Source of the DNA: Marixanthomonas sp002364245
GTDB taxonomy: Bacteria > Bacteroidota > Bacteroidia > Flavobacteriales > Flavobacteriaceae
DNA length: 64,000 nt
Reading direction: 5' to 3'
Assembly (NCBI GenBank): GCA_963973455.1
Contig: CAXAZF010000008.1
Coordinates: 107,626-171,625, forward strand
Position numbers and translations under genes: made by a program
Shown: positions 43,732 through 53,257 of the stretch, one piece after another
Layout: each line of letters opens with the position of its first letter
Position numbering within the stretch: position 1 is the stretch's first letter
The notes under the pieces: model-generated
What the model was told of the DNA's origin: nothing
The model's database searches: none
What the model saw: only the letters and a program-made list of their open reading frames with translations

Positions 43732-46650
43732 ATGAAAAAGAACTATTTATTATTAACGCTTAGCTTATTGTGCTTAGCAACCGTATTTGGGCAGGAAAAA
43801 CTTCCTCCAGAAGAAATAATATCAGGAACTTTTATTGGTAAAACAATACCTTTAAGAGATTTCCCAACAATACAGCCTGGAGATGTAAGAAGTGAAGCTA
43901 TAGAGGTTATGGTTCCTAACGATTCTAGGACACCAATGGAACATGTTGAAACGACTACCGTTATAAACAACTTACAGACTGAGAAAGGTAAAATTCAAAC
44001 AAGAGAACTTGAACAGAATTTTATTGGGGCTTCACAATCTGAATCTGGATTTCTACCACCCGACCCCACTGGAGCAGTAGGTCCAAATCATTATATTCAT
44101 TCAGTTAACTCTTTAGTAAAGATTTTTGATAAAAGTGGTAACCTTGAAGTTGGCCCTGTGAGCCTTGGGGCATTTTTGGGTATCAATTCCAATGCCGGTG
44201 ACCCTATAATTCTTTACGATCAATTGGCAGACCGTTGGGTAGTAAGTGAGTTTGGCTCATTGAACAATTCCTTAGCTATTGGTGTTTCTGAAACAAATGA
44301 TCCAACAGGAGCTTATAATGTGTATCAGTATCAATTTAGCGGTTTTCCAGATTACCCAAAATATGGGCTTTGGCATGATGGTTATTATGGTACCGTAAAC
44401 CTAAACGGACAGACTACACAAGCATTTGTCATGGACCGTGATGAAATGTTAGCAGGAGCGGCAAATCCAACTATCCAGATTTTTAACCTGCCACAAATTG
44501 TGGTAAACCCTAACCAAGTTAAGAGTCCAGGGGCTGTAAGCTTATTGGGGACAGATGTTGATACTTCAGCACCAGGTTATATTGTTTATTTACAGGACGA
44601 CGGTTGGACCAGTCAAATAACCTTTGACCATTTAAAGATTTGGGAAATCGATGTGGATTTTGATAATCCTGGCAATTCAACAGTATCACAACCATTGGAA
44701 CTACCTACCGATCCTTTTGATGCAGGTGAACTTTTTGGAAATGGAAACGGAGCCATTCGTCAACCAGGAACTAGTCAACGATTAGCTGGACATGGTGGAA
44801 TTATTTCATTCCCAACTCACTATCGATCATTTACAAATCATAATTCATGGTTACTTACCTTTAATACATTTATCGATGCCAATGAAACAGGAGGTATTCG
44901 TTGGATTGAATTAAGAAATGATGGTACAAACGATTGGTCTATTTTTCAAGAAGGTACCTATTCTATTGCAGATGGTCATAGCCGCTTAATGAGTAGTGCG
45001 GCAATGGATGCTGCTGGTAATATTGCAATGGCATATACAACTGCCAGTGAAAACTTACCGGTTTCCTTACGTTATACAGGGCGGTTTGACGGAGATCCTT
45101 TAGGACAGATGACCGTAGCTGAAGAAGTAATTATTGATGGTCCAGGTGTGCGAACAAATTCAAATAGATATGGTGATTATTCACATATGTCAATGGATCC
45201 TAATAACCTTCAGTTCTGGTTTACTTCAGATTATTTTTCTACAAACAACCAATGGAGAACGCAAATTGCCGCTTTTTCTTTAAGTTCAGGTTTTGCTGAC
45301 GATGTGGGTGCTATTTCTATTACAGAGCCCAATGACGGTGTTTTAAGTGATGATGAGACGGTAGAAGTTATTATAAGAAACTTCGGTACTGACCCTCAAA
45401 GTGGATTTCCTTTAGAACTTTCATTGGACGGTAACCTAATTGCGACAGAAATTTATTCAGGAACAATAGCCCCGAATGAAACAGGAACATATACTTTTAA
45501 CGAGACATTGGACCTTTCAAACCCAACAACAACTTACAGCATTGAAGTTGCGACCGATTTATCAGGTGATGAATTTACAGGTAATGATTCAGTGACTAAA
45601 GAAGTGACGAATATGCTAGCATCGGATGTTGGAGTTGCAGCTATTACTTCTCCCGAAAGTGGTGTAGCTTTAGGAATGGAAGATGTAATTATCGATATTC
45701 AAAATTTTGGTGCGAACCCACAATCAAATTTTGATGTACAATATACTTTTGATGGTGGAACACCAGTAGTAGAAACTTATACAGGGACTGTAAACTCTGG
45801 AGAAACCGTTAGTTACGAATTTACCGAAAGAGTTGATTTTAATGAAATTAGAGAATATGAGATTACGGCTACAACAGCATTATCAGGAGATCAAGACGCT
45901 TCAAACGATGCAGTTACAGTTACTGTAGAAAACCAACTTTGTCAACCAAGTTTAGGTTGTAATTTTGGTGATGGTTTCCAATTAGTTTCCATTGCAGAAA
46001 TAAACAACACTTCTGGTTGTGAAGGGTATGGTGACTTTAGAAATTTAGTAGCCAATTTAGACGTGCCAAGTACAAACGAACTAACTGTTACCACTGGTTA
46101 TGGTGATCAAAATGTTAAGGTGTGGATTGATTTTAACGATGATTATTTCTTTGCCAACAATGAAGTTGTTGTACCTAACTTTGTGATAGCACCTGGTGAA
46201 GACGCTGGTAGCTATACCGAAACCGTTGAACTTGTTATCCCTTCAGGTGCTACAATGGGCGAGCATATAATGAGGGTTAGAAGTAACAGAGGCTCTCCTG
46301 TTCCTAGCGATTGTGAACAAGTAGGAGCTGGTGAAGTAGAAGATTACACAGTGAATGTTGGAGATCTTGGAGTAAATGATTTTAAAATTTCAGATGCTGA
46401 ACTTATCGTTACCACATTAGGTAATAATAAATATGATGTTTCTTTGACAACAGATTATGATAGTGGTGTTTATTTAACTATTTTTAATACACTTGGACAA
46501 GAAATAGCTATGAATAAATCAGTGTCCAAAGAAGGAAATACATATAGAACTTCTTTAGATATGTCCAAAGTATCAAGTGGTGTTTATATCTTAAAAATGG
46601 GTGGAATTTCCACTACAAGCTATAAAACAGCAAGGATTATTGTTGAATAG
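43732..46650 (+). CDS. T9SS-exported ~970-aa surface protein, paralogue A (CARDB-like and GEVED domains)
   Basis: A 972-aa secreted protein. Signal peptide ending VFGQ, a large N-terminal domain (about 95-510) with PPDPTGAVGPNHYIHSVNSL and SQRLAGHGGIISFPTHYRSF, two CARDB-like beta domains (about 515-730, IIRNFGTDPQSGFPLEL and IQNFGANPQSNFDVQY), a GEVED domain (about 745-880, ending AGEVEDYTVNV), and a T9SS sorting domain. No catalytic residues recognised; it may be an adhesin or binding protein. The next gene is a close full-length paralogue 178 bp downstream. The two are separated by a strong terminator. Confidence 0.86.
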   Translation: MKKNYLLLTLSLLCLATVFGQEKLPPEEIISGTFIGKTIPLRDFPTIQPGDVRSEAIEVMVPNDSRTPMEHVETTTVINNLQTEKGKIQTRELEQNFIGASQSESGFLPPDPTGAVGPNHYIHSVNSLVKIFDKSGNLEVGPVSLGAFLGINSNAGDPIILYDQLADRWVVSEFGSLNNSLAIGVSETNDPTGAYNVYQYQFSGFPDYPKYGLWHDGYYGTVNLNGQTTQAFVMDRDEMLAGAANPTIQIFNLPQIVVNPNQVKSPGAVSLLGTDVDTSAPGYIVYLQDDGWTSQITFDHLKIWEIDVDFDNPGNSTVSQPLELPTDPFDAGELFGNGNGAIRQPGTSQRLAGHGGIISFPTHYRSFTNHNSWLLTFNTFIDANETGGIRWIELRNDGTNDWSIFQEGTYSIADGHSRLMSSAAMDAAGNIAMAYTTASENLPVSLRYTGRFDGDPLGQMTVAEEVIIDGPGVRTNSNRYGDYSHMSMDPNNLQFWFTSDYFSTNNQWRTQIAAFSLSSGFADDVGAISITEPNDGVLSDDETVEVIIRNFGTDPQSGFPLELSLDGNLIATEIYSGTIAPNETGTYTFNETLDLSNPTTTYSIEVATDLSGDEFTGNDSVTKEVTNMLASDVGVAAITSPESGVALGMEDVIIDIQNFGANPQSNFDVQYTFDGGTPVVETYTGTVNSGETVSYEFTERVDFNEIREYEITATTALSGDQDASNDAVTVTVENQLCQPSLGCNFGDGFQLVSIAEINNTSGCEGYGDFRNLVANLDVPSTNELTVTTGYGDQNVKVWIDFNDDYFFANNEVVVPNFVIAPGEDAGSYTETVELVIPSGATMGEHIMRVRSNRGSPVPSDCEQVGAGEVEDYTVNVGDLGVNDFKISDAELIVTTLGNNKYDVSLTTDYDSGVYLTIFNTLGQEIAMNKSVSKEGNTYRTSLDMSKVSSGVYILKMGGISTTSYKTARIIVE

Positions 46651-46677
46651 GTATAATTGTTTACGCTTAATTTTATT

Positions 46678-46710
46678 AAAACCTGCAGAATATTCTGCAG
46701 GTTTTTTTTT
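46678..46710 (+). terminator. Terminator between the two paralogues
   Basis: Stem AAAACCTGCAGAA / TTCTGCAGGTTTT (46678-46690 and 46693-46705), continuing into a T-run. The paralogues are thus separate transcription units. Confidence 0.9.
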
Positions 46711-46828
46711 GTTAAATAACTACAATTATAAAATTGTAGTTATCAATATTAAATTACAACTTTTAGAACCTTTAGGCTTTTAATAGTATATTGTAAAAAA
46801 TTAAGAATGTTTAAAAAAAATCAATCGT

Positions 46829-49753
46829 ATGAAAGTTAAAAATTTACTATTATTATTTACTATTTTCAGTACGTGTATCATTTTTGCACAGGACCTTCAT
46901 GAACCAAATGTAATTGCTACTGGAAAATTTATTAAAAAAACCATCCCCCTTCGTGATATACCCATAAGGACAACTATTGAAAAAGGAGAAACCAGCAATC
47001 TTAAAATTATTCAAAATAGATTGCGTGCTAACAGAAAGACGAATGAAAATGCTCTCCCACTTAATGGCGATGTGTTAGCGCAAAAAAAATTTGGTGGTGT
47101 TACCACTAAGGCAATTGAACAAAACTTTGATGGTGCCGATGCTTCCGAAGGCCAAGCAACTCCTCCAGATCCTACAGGGGCCGTAGGACCAAACCACTAC
47201 GTTCATGCTGTTAATTTAGTAGTGAAAATATTTGATAAGTCTGGTAATCTTTTGGCAGGTCCTACTTTTCTTGGAGACTTTTTAGGTTCTGGGAATAATA
47301 GTGGAGATCCAATTGTATTGTATGATCAATTGGCAGATCGTTTTTTTGTAAGCCAGTTTGATACAGGAAATGATAGTCTAATAATTGGTGTTTCTGAAAC
47401 TTCTGACCCAACGGGATCATATAATGTATATGAGTTTCCATTAGATGCTTTTCCAGATTATCCACATTATTCTGTTTGGCCAGATGCGTATTACCTAACT
47501 GCCAATAAATTTTCAGGAAATACTACTTACGCTTTAGAACGCGATGCTTTGATTGCAGGTGACCCAAATCCACAAATTATTGGATTTAATCTACCTGGTG
47601 TAACCAATAATCCAGATACAGTATTTAGTCCAGAGCCAGCTAATCTCACAGGCACCTCTTTTCCAGCAGATGTGCCAGGTTATATTGTGTATTTGCAAGA
47701 TGATGGTTGGTCTGGAGTAAGTTTCGATCACTTGAAAGTGTGGGAAATTGAATTGGATTGGGATACCACATCAAACTCAACCATATCTTCTCCACTTGAA
47801 ATACCAACAACTCCTTTTGAAGCTACGTTTGCACCTTTTGGAACAGGTGATGTAGGACAACCGGGGACAAGTCAAAAAATTGATATGATTGGCGGGGTAA
47901 TCTCGTACGCTGCTAATTATCGTAGTTTTGGAAGCTATAATTCTTGGTTAATTACCTTTAATGTAGATGTAGATGGTAATGACACTTCAGGTATTCGTTG
48001 GATAGAACTACGAAATGATACCTCGAACGATTGGTCTATTTTCCAAGAAGGTACGTATGCTCCAGCAGATGGGAATAGCCGTTTTATGGGTAGTGCAGCA
48101 ATGGATGCGGCCGGTAATATTGGTCTCGGCTTTAATATCGCCAGTCCTTCGTTGCCAGCTGGAATTCGTTATACAGGACGTTTTAATGGAGATCCGTTAG
48201 GCGAAATGACTGTTGCTGAAACGACCATAGTAGATGGTGTTGGTGTACAATCAAATACGAATCGCTTTGGAGATTATTCACATCTAACAATGGATCCTAA
48301 TAATTTTACATTCTGGCATACGGCAGAGTACTTTGCATCTAATAACTTTTGGACAACCCGTGTAGCTTCCTTTAGCTTATCTGGTGGTTTTTCTAATGAT
48401 GTAGGTGTTAATAATATTACTGCACCAGAAAGTGGAGTTTTAACGAATGCTGAAACAGTAGAAATTGTTATTCGTAACTTTGGAACCGACGCACAATCTA
48501 ATATCCCGTTAGAATTACGTGTGAATGGAACTCTTGAAGCTTCTGAAACTTTTGCTGGAACAATAAATCCAAATGAAACAGCAACATATAGCTTCACCCA
48601 AACGATAGATCTTTCAAATGAAGGAGATACATATACAATTGAGGCAAAAACAGCTTTAAGCGGCGATGAATTTACGGACAATGACGATTTTACTAAAGAT
48701 GTTATCCATTATTTAGGAAATGATGTAGGGGTAACAGCTATTCCTGCACCAGAATCTGGAGAAGGATTGGGTATAGAAACCGTGACCGTCACCATTACAA
48801 ATTTTGGGGATAACCCGCAATCTAATTTTGATGTTCAATATTCCGTAGATGGTGATACACCAATTGTTGAAACTTTTACTGGTACTATAAACTCTCAAGA
48901 AGAAGTTGATTTTAGTTTTTCTGAAACAGCAGACCTTTCTGTTTTGGGGACGTATGAAATTGAAGCACAGACAAACTTAAATTCAGACCAAAACACCGAT
49001 AACGATGCTTTTCAGGTAACCGTTGAAAATCTTCAATGTTTGCCTACGGGTGATTGTAGTTTTGGGGATGGGTTTGAGCATTTTGTAATAGGAACGATCG
49101 ATAATTCAAGTTCGTGTTCGCCAAATGGGTATGGTGATTATACTAACTTGAACACGGAACTTGATTTTAATTCAACGGTAGATGTAACGGTTGCCTCTGG
49201 GTTTAATAATCAAATTTTTTCTCTTTGGATAGACTATAACGATAACTCGGTTTTCGATGCCAATGAGCTTCTAATTGAAGATGTTGCCATCCCAACGTCA
49301 GGAGTAGATGTAACAACTTCTTTCAGCATCCCAGAAGATCCATCTTTATTGGGCACCCACTTATTGCGCGTACGGGCAGGATGGGCTGATAGTGAAGATA
49401 CCACAGCAGATCCTTGTATTGATTTTACTTATGGCGAAACCGAAGATTATACCGTGACTATTATTGATCCTGATTTAGCTATAGGACAACAAGATTTTAA
49501 CAATACCGATGTACTAATATATCCTGTATCTAATAAAATTTATGAAGTTTCATTTAATACCACAACCGATTTTGGAACTATCGATTATGAGGTATTTAAT
49601 ACATTGGGCCAAAAAATAACTACTGGCGATATGGATAATGGTAATGATGGTTATAAAACTATCATAAACCTTGCAAGCGTAGCTTCTGGTATGTACTTGG
49701 TTAAATTGTACAATAATGAGTTTAGTACTGTTAAGCGTTTAATCGTTCAGTAA
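46829..49753 (+). CDS. T9SS-exported ~970-aa surface protein, paralogue B
   Basis: A 974-aa secreted protein, full-length paralogue of the preceding gene. Same order: signal peptide (CIIFAQ), large N-terminal domain with PPDPTGAVGPNHYVHAVNLV, two CARDB-like domains (IVIRNFGTDAQSNIPLEL, ITNFGDNPQSNFDVQY), a GEVED domain (TYGETEDYTVTI) and a T9SS tail (SGMYLVKLYNNEFSTVKRLI). Long stretches agree, e.g. IRWIELRNDxxNDWSIFQEGTY, while the first 90 residues after the signal and the C-terminal 80 diverge. Duplicate with unknown ligand. Confidence 0.86.
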   Translation: MKVKNLLLLFTIFSTCIIFAQDLHEPNVIATGKFIKKTIPLRDIPIRTTIEKGETSNLKIIQNRLRANRKTNENALPLNGDVLAQKKFGGVTTKAIEQNFDGADASEGQATPPDPTGAVGPNHYVHAVNLVVKIFDKSGNLLAGPTFLGDFLGSGNNSGDPIVLYDQLADRFFVSQFDTGNDSLIIGVSETSDPTGSYNVYEFPLDAFPDYPHYSVWPDAYYLTANKFSGNTTYALERDALIAGDPNPQIIGFNLPGVTNNPDTVFSPEPANLTGTSFPADVPGYIVYLQDDGWSGVSFDHLKVWEIELDWDTTSNSTISSPLEIPTTPFEATFAPFGTGDVGQPGTSQKIDMIGGVISYAANYRSFGSYNSWLITFNVDVDGNDTSGIRWIELRNDTSNDWSIFQEGTYAPADGNSRFMGSAAMDAAGNIGLGFNIASPSLPAGIRYTGRFNGDPLGEMTVAETTIVDGVGVQSNTNRFGDYSHLTMDPNNFTFWHTAEYFASNNFWTTRVASFSLSGGFSNDVGVNNITAPESGVLTNAETVEIVIRNFGTDAQSNIPLELRVNGTLEASETFAGTINPNETATYSFTQTIDLSNEGDTYTIEAKTALSGDEFTDNDDFTKDVIHYLGNDVGVTAIPAPESGEGLGIETVTVTITNFGDNPQSNFDVQYSVDGDTPIVETFTGTINSQEEVDFSFSETADLSVLGTYEIEAQTNLNSDQNTDNDAFQVTVENLQCLPTGDCSFGDGFEHFVIGTIDNSSSCSPNGYGDYTNLNTELDFNSTVDVTVASGFNNQIFSLWIDYNDNSVFDANELLIEDVAIPTSGVDVTTSFSIPEDPSLLGTHLLRVRAGWADSEDTTADPCIDFTYGETEDYTVTIIDPDLAIGQQDFNNTDVLIYPVSNKIYEVSFNTTTDFGTIDYEVFNTLGQKITTGDMDNGNDGYKTIINLASVASGMYLVKLYNNEFSTVKRLIVQ

Positions 49754-49772
49754 AAACATCATATATAAATAG

Positions 49773-49804
49773 AAAAAGCGCCGCTGAATTCAGCGGCGCT
49801 TTTT
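49773..49804. terminator. Bidirectional terminator
   Basis: A perfect palindrome AAAAAGCGCCGCTGAA / TTCAGCGGCGCTTTTT between paralogue B and the convergent endonuclease gene. Confidence 0.92.
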
Positions 49805-49825
49805 AATTTCAAACAATTGTAATGA

Positions 49826-50866
49826 TTACTCTACCATAATTTTTTTGGTGATGCTATATTTAGAAGAAATAACTTGCAGTAAATACATGCCACTTCTAAA
49901 ACCTGAAATATCAATAAATCCTTCCTCAGTAGCTGGTTGTTGAAGCACTTTTCTTCCTGTTAAATCAAAAAGAACATAACTTTCTGCCTGAAAAGCTGTT
50001 GTTGACTGTACCCAGATTTTTTCTGAAGTAGGATTAGGATAAACATCTACAGTAAATGTTGAAAAATCTTCCACTGCTAATAAACCCCAACGATCTTCAG
50101 CTTGAGGTCCTCCCCATATTATAGTTGCCAACACGGGATTGTCAATAAAAGGGTTTCTATTGCCGTACTCATTTTCTAAATATGGGTTTCGTTGGTCTTC
50201 CACTTCACTTACCGGGTCATCAACATTCCATTGTAAAAAGAGTTGTAACATATCGGTAGTGCCTTGTGTAGTTCCATTCCCTACCAAAGACGGTAAACAT
50301 CGATCGCCATAACGCGTGTACATATACATCATAATACGGGCTACATCGCCTTTCCATTCATCACCAGGGTACCAAGCACCACTTGTCGATCCAGCATTTC
50401 CACTACCAGTAATAAATTTTTTATTGCCGCGATTCCCATTGGCTTGAACATCTGATGGGCGCAAATTATGTGGATCAGCTCCAATACCTGTTGTGCCGCT
50501 GCTGGTACTGCCCATTGGTGGGTTGGCTAATGAACGGGGGAATGTATGTTCGCGGTTATATTCGCACGTACCACCACCAAACTCATCTTTATCACGAGAT
50601 CTGTCCGTAATACAATTACCATCGTTGTCGTTATAGCCGTAAATAAGCAATACATTAGAGTTGTTTTCCGGGTCTTCATCGGTAACCTTCACTGCATCTT
50701 TTACATCATCGTAAGTGAATGTATTGTTGTTAATATCAATTTTATTTTGAAGCTCAAAATATAAATCCTGACCAGTTAAGGTAAGATCCACATCATTGTA
50801 ATATGATTGCTGCGCATAGGTAATTTGGGCAATAAATAGAATTGGGATAAGTAAAAATTTGTTCAT
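49826..50866 (-). CDS. T9SS-exported endonuclease I-family nuclease
   Basis: A 346-aa secreted nuclease: signal peptide (MNKFLLIPILFIAQITYAQ), an EndA/NucM-type catalytic domain (20-250) with YNREHTFPRSLANP and NRNPFIDNP, ADPHNLRPSDVQANGNRGN, and a T9SS sorting domain (YPNPTSEKIWVQS). It is a shorter relative of the nuclease at 41563-43527, without the lamin-tail and Calx-beta domains. It starts 9 bp after the RsmB-like gene ends on the same strand; a functional link is not obvious. Confidence 0.93.
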   Translation of the reverse strand: MNKFLLIPILFIAQITYAQQSYYNDVDLTLTGQDLYFELQNKIDINNNTFTYDDVKDAVKVTDEDPENNSNVLLIYGYNDNDGNCITDRSRDKDEFGGGTCEYNREHTFPRSLANPPMGSTSSGTTGIGADPHNLRPSDVQANGNRGNKKFITGSGNAGSTSGAWYPGDEWKGDVARIMMYMYTRYGDRCLPSLVGNGTTQGTTDMLQLFLQWNVDDPVSEVEDQRNPYLENEYGNRNPFIDNPVLATIIWGGPQAEDRWGLLAVEDFSTFTVDVYPNPTSEKIWVQSTTAFQAESYVLFDLTGRKVLQQPATEEGFIDISGFRSGMYLLQVISSKYSITKKIMVE

Positions 50867-50874
50867 ATTGTAAT

Positions 50875-52083
50875 TTATTTATGTTGAAGTAATGCAATGT
50901 AAAATCCATCAAAACCAGATTTACTGGCGTATATTTTTTCTTCTTGTAATAATGAAAAATTAGTTCCGGCTTCACTACTTAAAAAAGAGGAAACCTGTTT
51001 GCTATTTTCTGAAGGTAATATAGAGCACGTAGCATATACCAACTGCCCACCGGTTTTTACCATTTTTGAATAGGAAGTCAACAGTTCTTGTTGTGTTTTT
51101 TTTATTTTTTCCAAAAATTCAGGTTGTAATTTCCACTTAGCATCTGGGTTACGTTTTAGAACTCCTATCCCAGAACAAGGTGCGTCAATCAATACTTTAT
51201 CGGCAGAGCCTTTTAGCTTTTTAATCACTTTTGTAGTATCGATTACGCGTGTTTCAATATTATGAACACCATTTCTACGAGCTCTACGTTTTAATTCTTT
51301 TAGTTTGTTTCCGTAGATATCGAGTGCAATTACTTGTCCTTTGTTTTCCATTAACGAAGCAATGTGTAGACTTTTTCCACCCGCACCGGCACAAGCGTCG
51401 ATTATGCGCATGCCTGGCTCGGGCTTTAAGATTTCTGCTACTTTCTGTGAAGAAGCATCCTGCACTTCAAACCAACCGTTTTTAAAAGCATCGGTAATAA
51501 AAACATTAGCCCGCTCTTTAAGTTTTAATGCATATGGATACCCATTTATTGTTTCGGTTTCTATTTCGGCATCAAATAGCTCATTTTGGACTTGTTTTAC
51601 CGTAGCTTTTAATGGGTTTACCCGCAATACTACATCGGCCAATTGATTTAAAGCACTAATTTCTGCAGTCCATTTTTTACCTAATTCGGCTTCGCCTAAT
51701 TTGTCCATCCAATCTGGAATGGATTCTCGGTATTTTCTAATTTTTGACAGTTCATCAAACTTACCTTTAATACGGCGGGTAGGGGTGTCTTCAAATTGAG
51801 GCCATTCCGGTATTTTTATTCCGTTAAGGGTGGCCCAAACTGCAAAAAGGCGAAATAGGTTTGCACGATCAAACGGCTCTTTAACTTCGGCTATTTCAGC
51901 ATATAATCGTTTCCATCGTACAATATCATAGGTGGTTTCAGCAATAAAGCTTCTATCTCTAGAACCCCAACGTTTATCACGTTTTAGGGTGTCTTTTAAA
52001 ACTTTGTCTGCTTGCTTGTTTTCATTGAAAATCAAGTGCAACGAATCGATTGTTGCAAATACTAAATTTCGGTGTAACCTCAT
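50875..52083 (-). CDS. RsmB-like (NOL1/NOP2/Sun) RNA m5C methyltransferase
   Basis: A 402-aa cytosolic SAM-dependent RNA cytosine-C5 methyltransferase. It has the SAM site DACAGAGGKSLHIA (about 218-231), the proton/SAM Asp in VIDTTKVI, and the two catalytic cysteines in IDAPCSGIGVLKRNPDAKW and ATCSILPSEN. The N-terminal 150 residues form the NusB-like/RNA-binding part. It may methylate 16S rRNA C967 as RsmB or a related site. Promoter -7 TACCTTTG lies 18 bp upstream. Confidence 0.92.
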   Translation of the reverse strand: MRLHRNLVFATIDSLHLIFNENKQADKVLKDTLKRDKRWGSRDRSFIAETTYDIVRWKRLYAEIAEVKEPFDRANLFRLFAVWATLNGIKIPEWPQFEDTPTRRIKGKFDELSKIRKYRESIPDWMDKLGEAELGKKWTAEISALNQLADVVLRVNPLKATVKQVQNELFDAEIETETINGYPYALKLKERANVFITDAFKNGWFEVQDASSQKVAEILKPEPGMRIIDACAGAGGKSLHIASLMENKGQVIALDIYGNKLKELKRRARRNGVHNIETRVIDTTKVIKKLKGSADKVLIDAPCSGIGVLKRNPDAKWKLQPEFLEKIKKTQQELLTSYSKMVKTGGQLVYATCSILPSENSKQVSSFLSSEAGTNFSLLQEEKIYASKSGFDGFYIALLQHK

Positions 52084-52100
52084 GGTTTTAATTTGGATTG

Positions 52101-52108
52101 CAAAGGTA
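52101..52108 (-). promoter_or_regulatory. -7 element TACCTTTG of the RsmB-like gene
   Basis: An exact TAnnTTTG match on the minus strand; divergent from the plus-strand -7 at 52130. Confidence 0.6.
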
Positions 52109-52129
52109 TTATAATCCCGTCGTTTTCTT

Positions 52130-52137
52130 TATTTTTG
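52130..52137 (+). promoter_or_regulatory. -7 element TATTTTTG of the Ycf48-like gene
   Basis: An exact TAnnTTTG match 16 bp before the ATG at 52154. Confidence 0.6.
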
Positions 52138-52153
52138 GCGAAAAATTTTATAT

Positions 52154-53194
52154 ATGCGCTTTTTCCCCTTTTTACTTTTATTAGTAGGTTTAGTCTCCTG
52201 TACATCAAATAATTCGAAAAATTTTACTTCTGTTGATATTGAACCTATATTTATAGACAGTTTAAGCATTAGAGCTATTGAACCCTTGGACGAAAATAGG
52301 GTTTGGTTTGCTGCAAATAAAGGTATTGTAGGGCTCATTGATAATAAACAACCAAAGCTAGCAACCATTAAATATGAAGATTCGCTGTTGCACTTTCGTT
52401 CCATAGCCGCTACCGATTCTGCTGCTTTTGTGTTAAGCATTGCAAATCCTGCCGTTTTATATAAAATAGGGTTTAATGGCACCGAAGCAACCAATATTCA
52501 AGAAGTATATACAGAAAGTGGGGAAACCGTTTTTTATGATTCTATGAAATTCTGGAACAATAACGAAGGAATTGCCATGGGCGATCCGGTAGATGATTGC
52601 TTGTCTGTACTTGTTACCCGGGACGGAGGAAATACTTGGCAAAAACTTTCTTGTGATAAGCTTCCTAAAGTAGAAAAAGGGGAGGCTGCTTTTGCGGCAA
52701 GTAACAGTAATATTTCCCTTTATAAAGATCAAGTATGGATTGTTACAGGCGGAAAACAGGCACGGGTATTTCATTCAAAAAACAAAGGAAAAGACTGGGA
52801 GGTTTTTAATACACCCATAGTACAGGGAAAAGCCATGACCGGAATTTACAGTGTTGATTTCTTTGATGCTAAAACGGGAGTGATATTTGGTGGTGATTGG
52901 GATAAAAAAGAGTTTAATGAAGGCAACAAAGCCATTACTAAAGATGGTGGAAAAACGTGGAGTTTGATGAGTAACGGAAAAGGACCCGGCTACCGGTCAT
53001 CAGTTAAATTTGTGCCCGGTACAAAAGGAAACGATTTGGTAGCGGTTGGTTCCCCAGGGATATCGTATAGTAACGATCAAGGAAAAACTTGGCAGGAACT
53101 CACAAAAGAAGGGTTTTATGCAATTGAATTTGTAAACGATTCCATAGCTTTTGCATGTGGTAATAATAAGATAGCCAAACTCATTTTTAGATAA
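52154..53194 (+). CDS. Ycf48/BNR-like beta-propeller lipoprotein
   Basis: A 346-aa exported lipoprotein (lipobox LLVGLVSC). The mature part is a seven-bladed propeller with Asp-box/BNR repeats: VTRDGGNTWQKL, HSKNKGKDWEVF, ITKDGGKTWSLM, YSNDQGKTWQEL. Ycf48 helps photosystem II assembly in phototrophs; in heterotrophs these proteins are of unknown role. No active-site residues of sialidases are assigned. Single gene. Confidence 0.85.
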   Translation: MRFFPFLLLLVGLVSCTSNNSKNFTSVDIEPIFIDSLSIRAIEPLDENRVWFAANKGIVGLIDNKQPKLATIKYEDSLLHFRSIAATDSAAFVLSIANPAVLYKIGFNGTEATNIQEVYTESGETVFYDSMKFWNNNEGIAMGDPVDDCLSVLVTRDGGNTWQKLSCDKLPKVEKGEAAFAASNSNISLYKDQVWIVTGGKQARVFHSKNKGKDWEVFNTPIVQGKAMTGIYSVDFFDAKTGVIFGGDWDKKEFNEGNKAITKDGGKTWSLMSNGKGPGYRSSVKFVPGTKGNDLVAVGSPGISYSNDQGKTWQELTKEGFYAIEFVNDSIAFACGNNKIAKLIFR

Positions 53195-53199
53195 AAAGT

Positions 53200-53233
53200 A
53201 AAAGGGAACATATTTTACAATATGCTCCCTTTT
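53200..53233. terminator. Bidirectional terminator
   Basis: AAAAGGGA+CATATT pairs with AATATG+TCCCTTTT with one A-C mismatch and loop ttac. Lies between the convergent Ycf48-like and Spy-like genes. Confidence 0.8.
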
Positions 53234-53257
53234 AGCTAAACAAAAACCAACCAATTA

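Noticed and set aside
46601..46783. 60-codon plus-strand frame at the end of paralogue A
   Set aside because: It overlaps the coding tail and the terminator hairpin in another frame; Asn/Leu-rich with no features.
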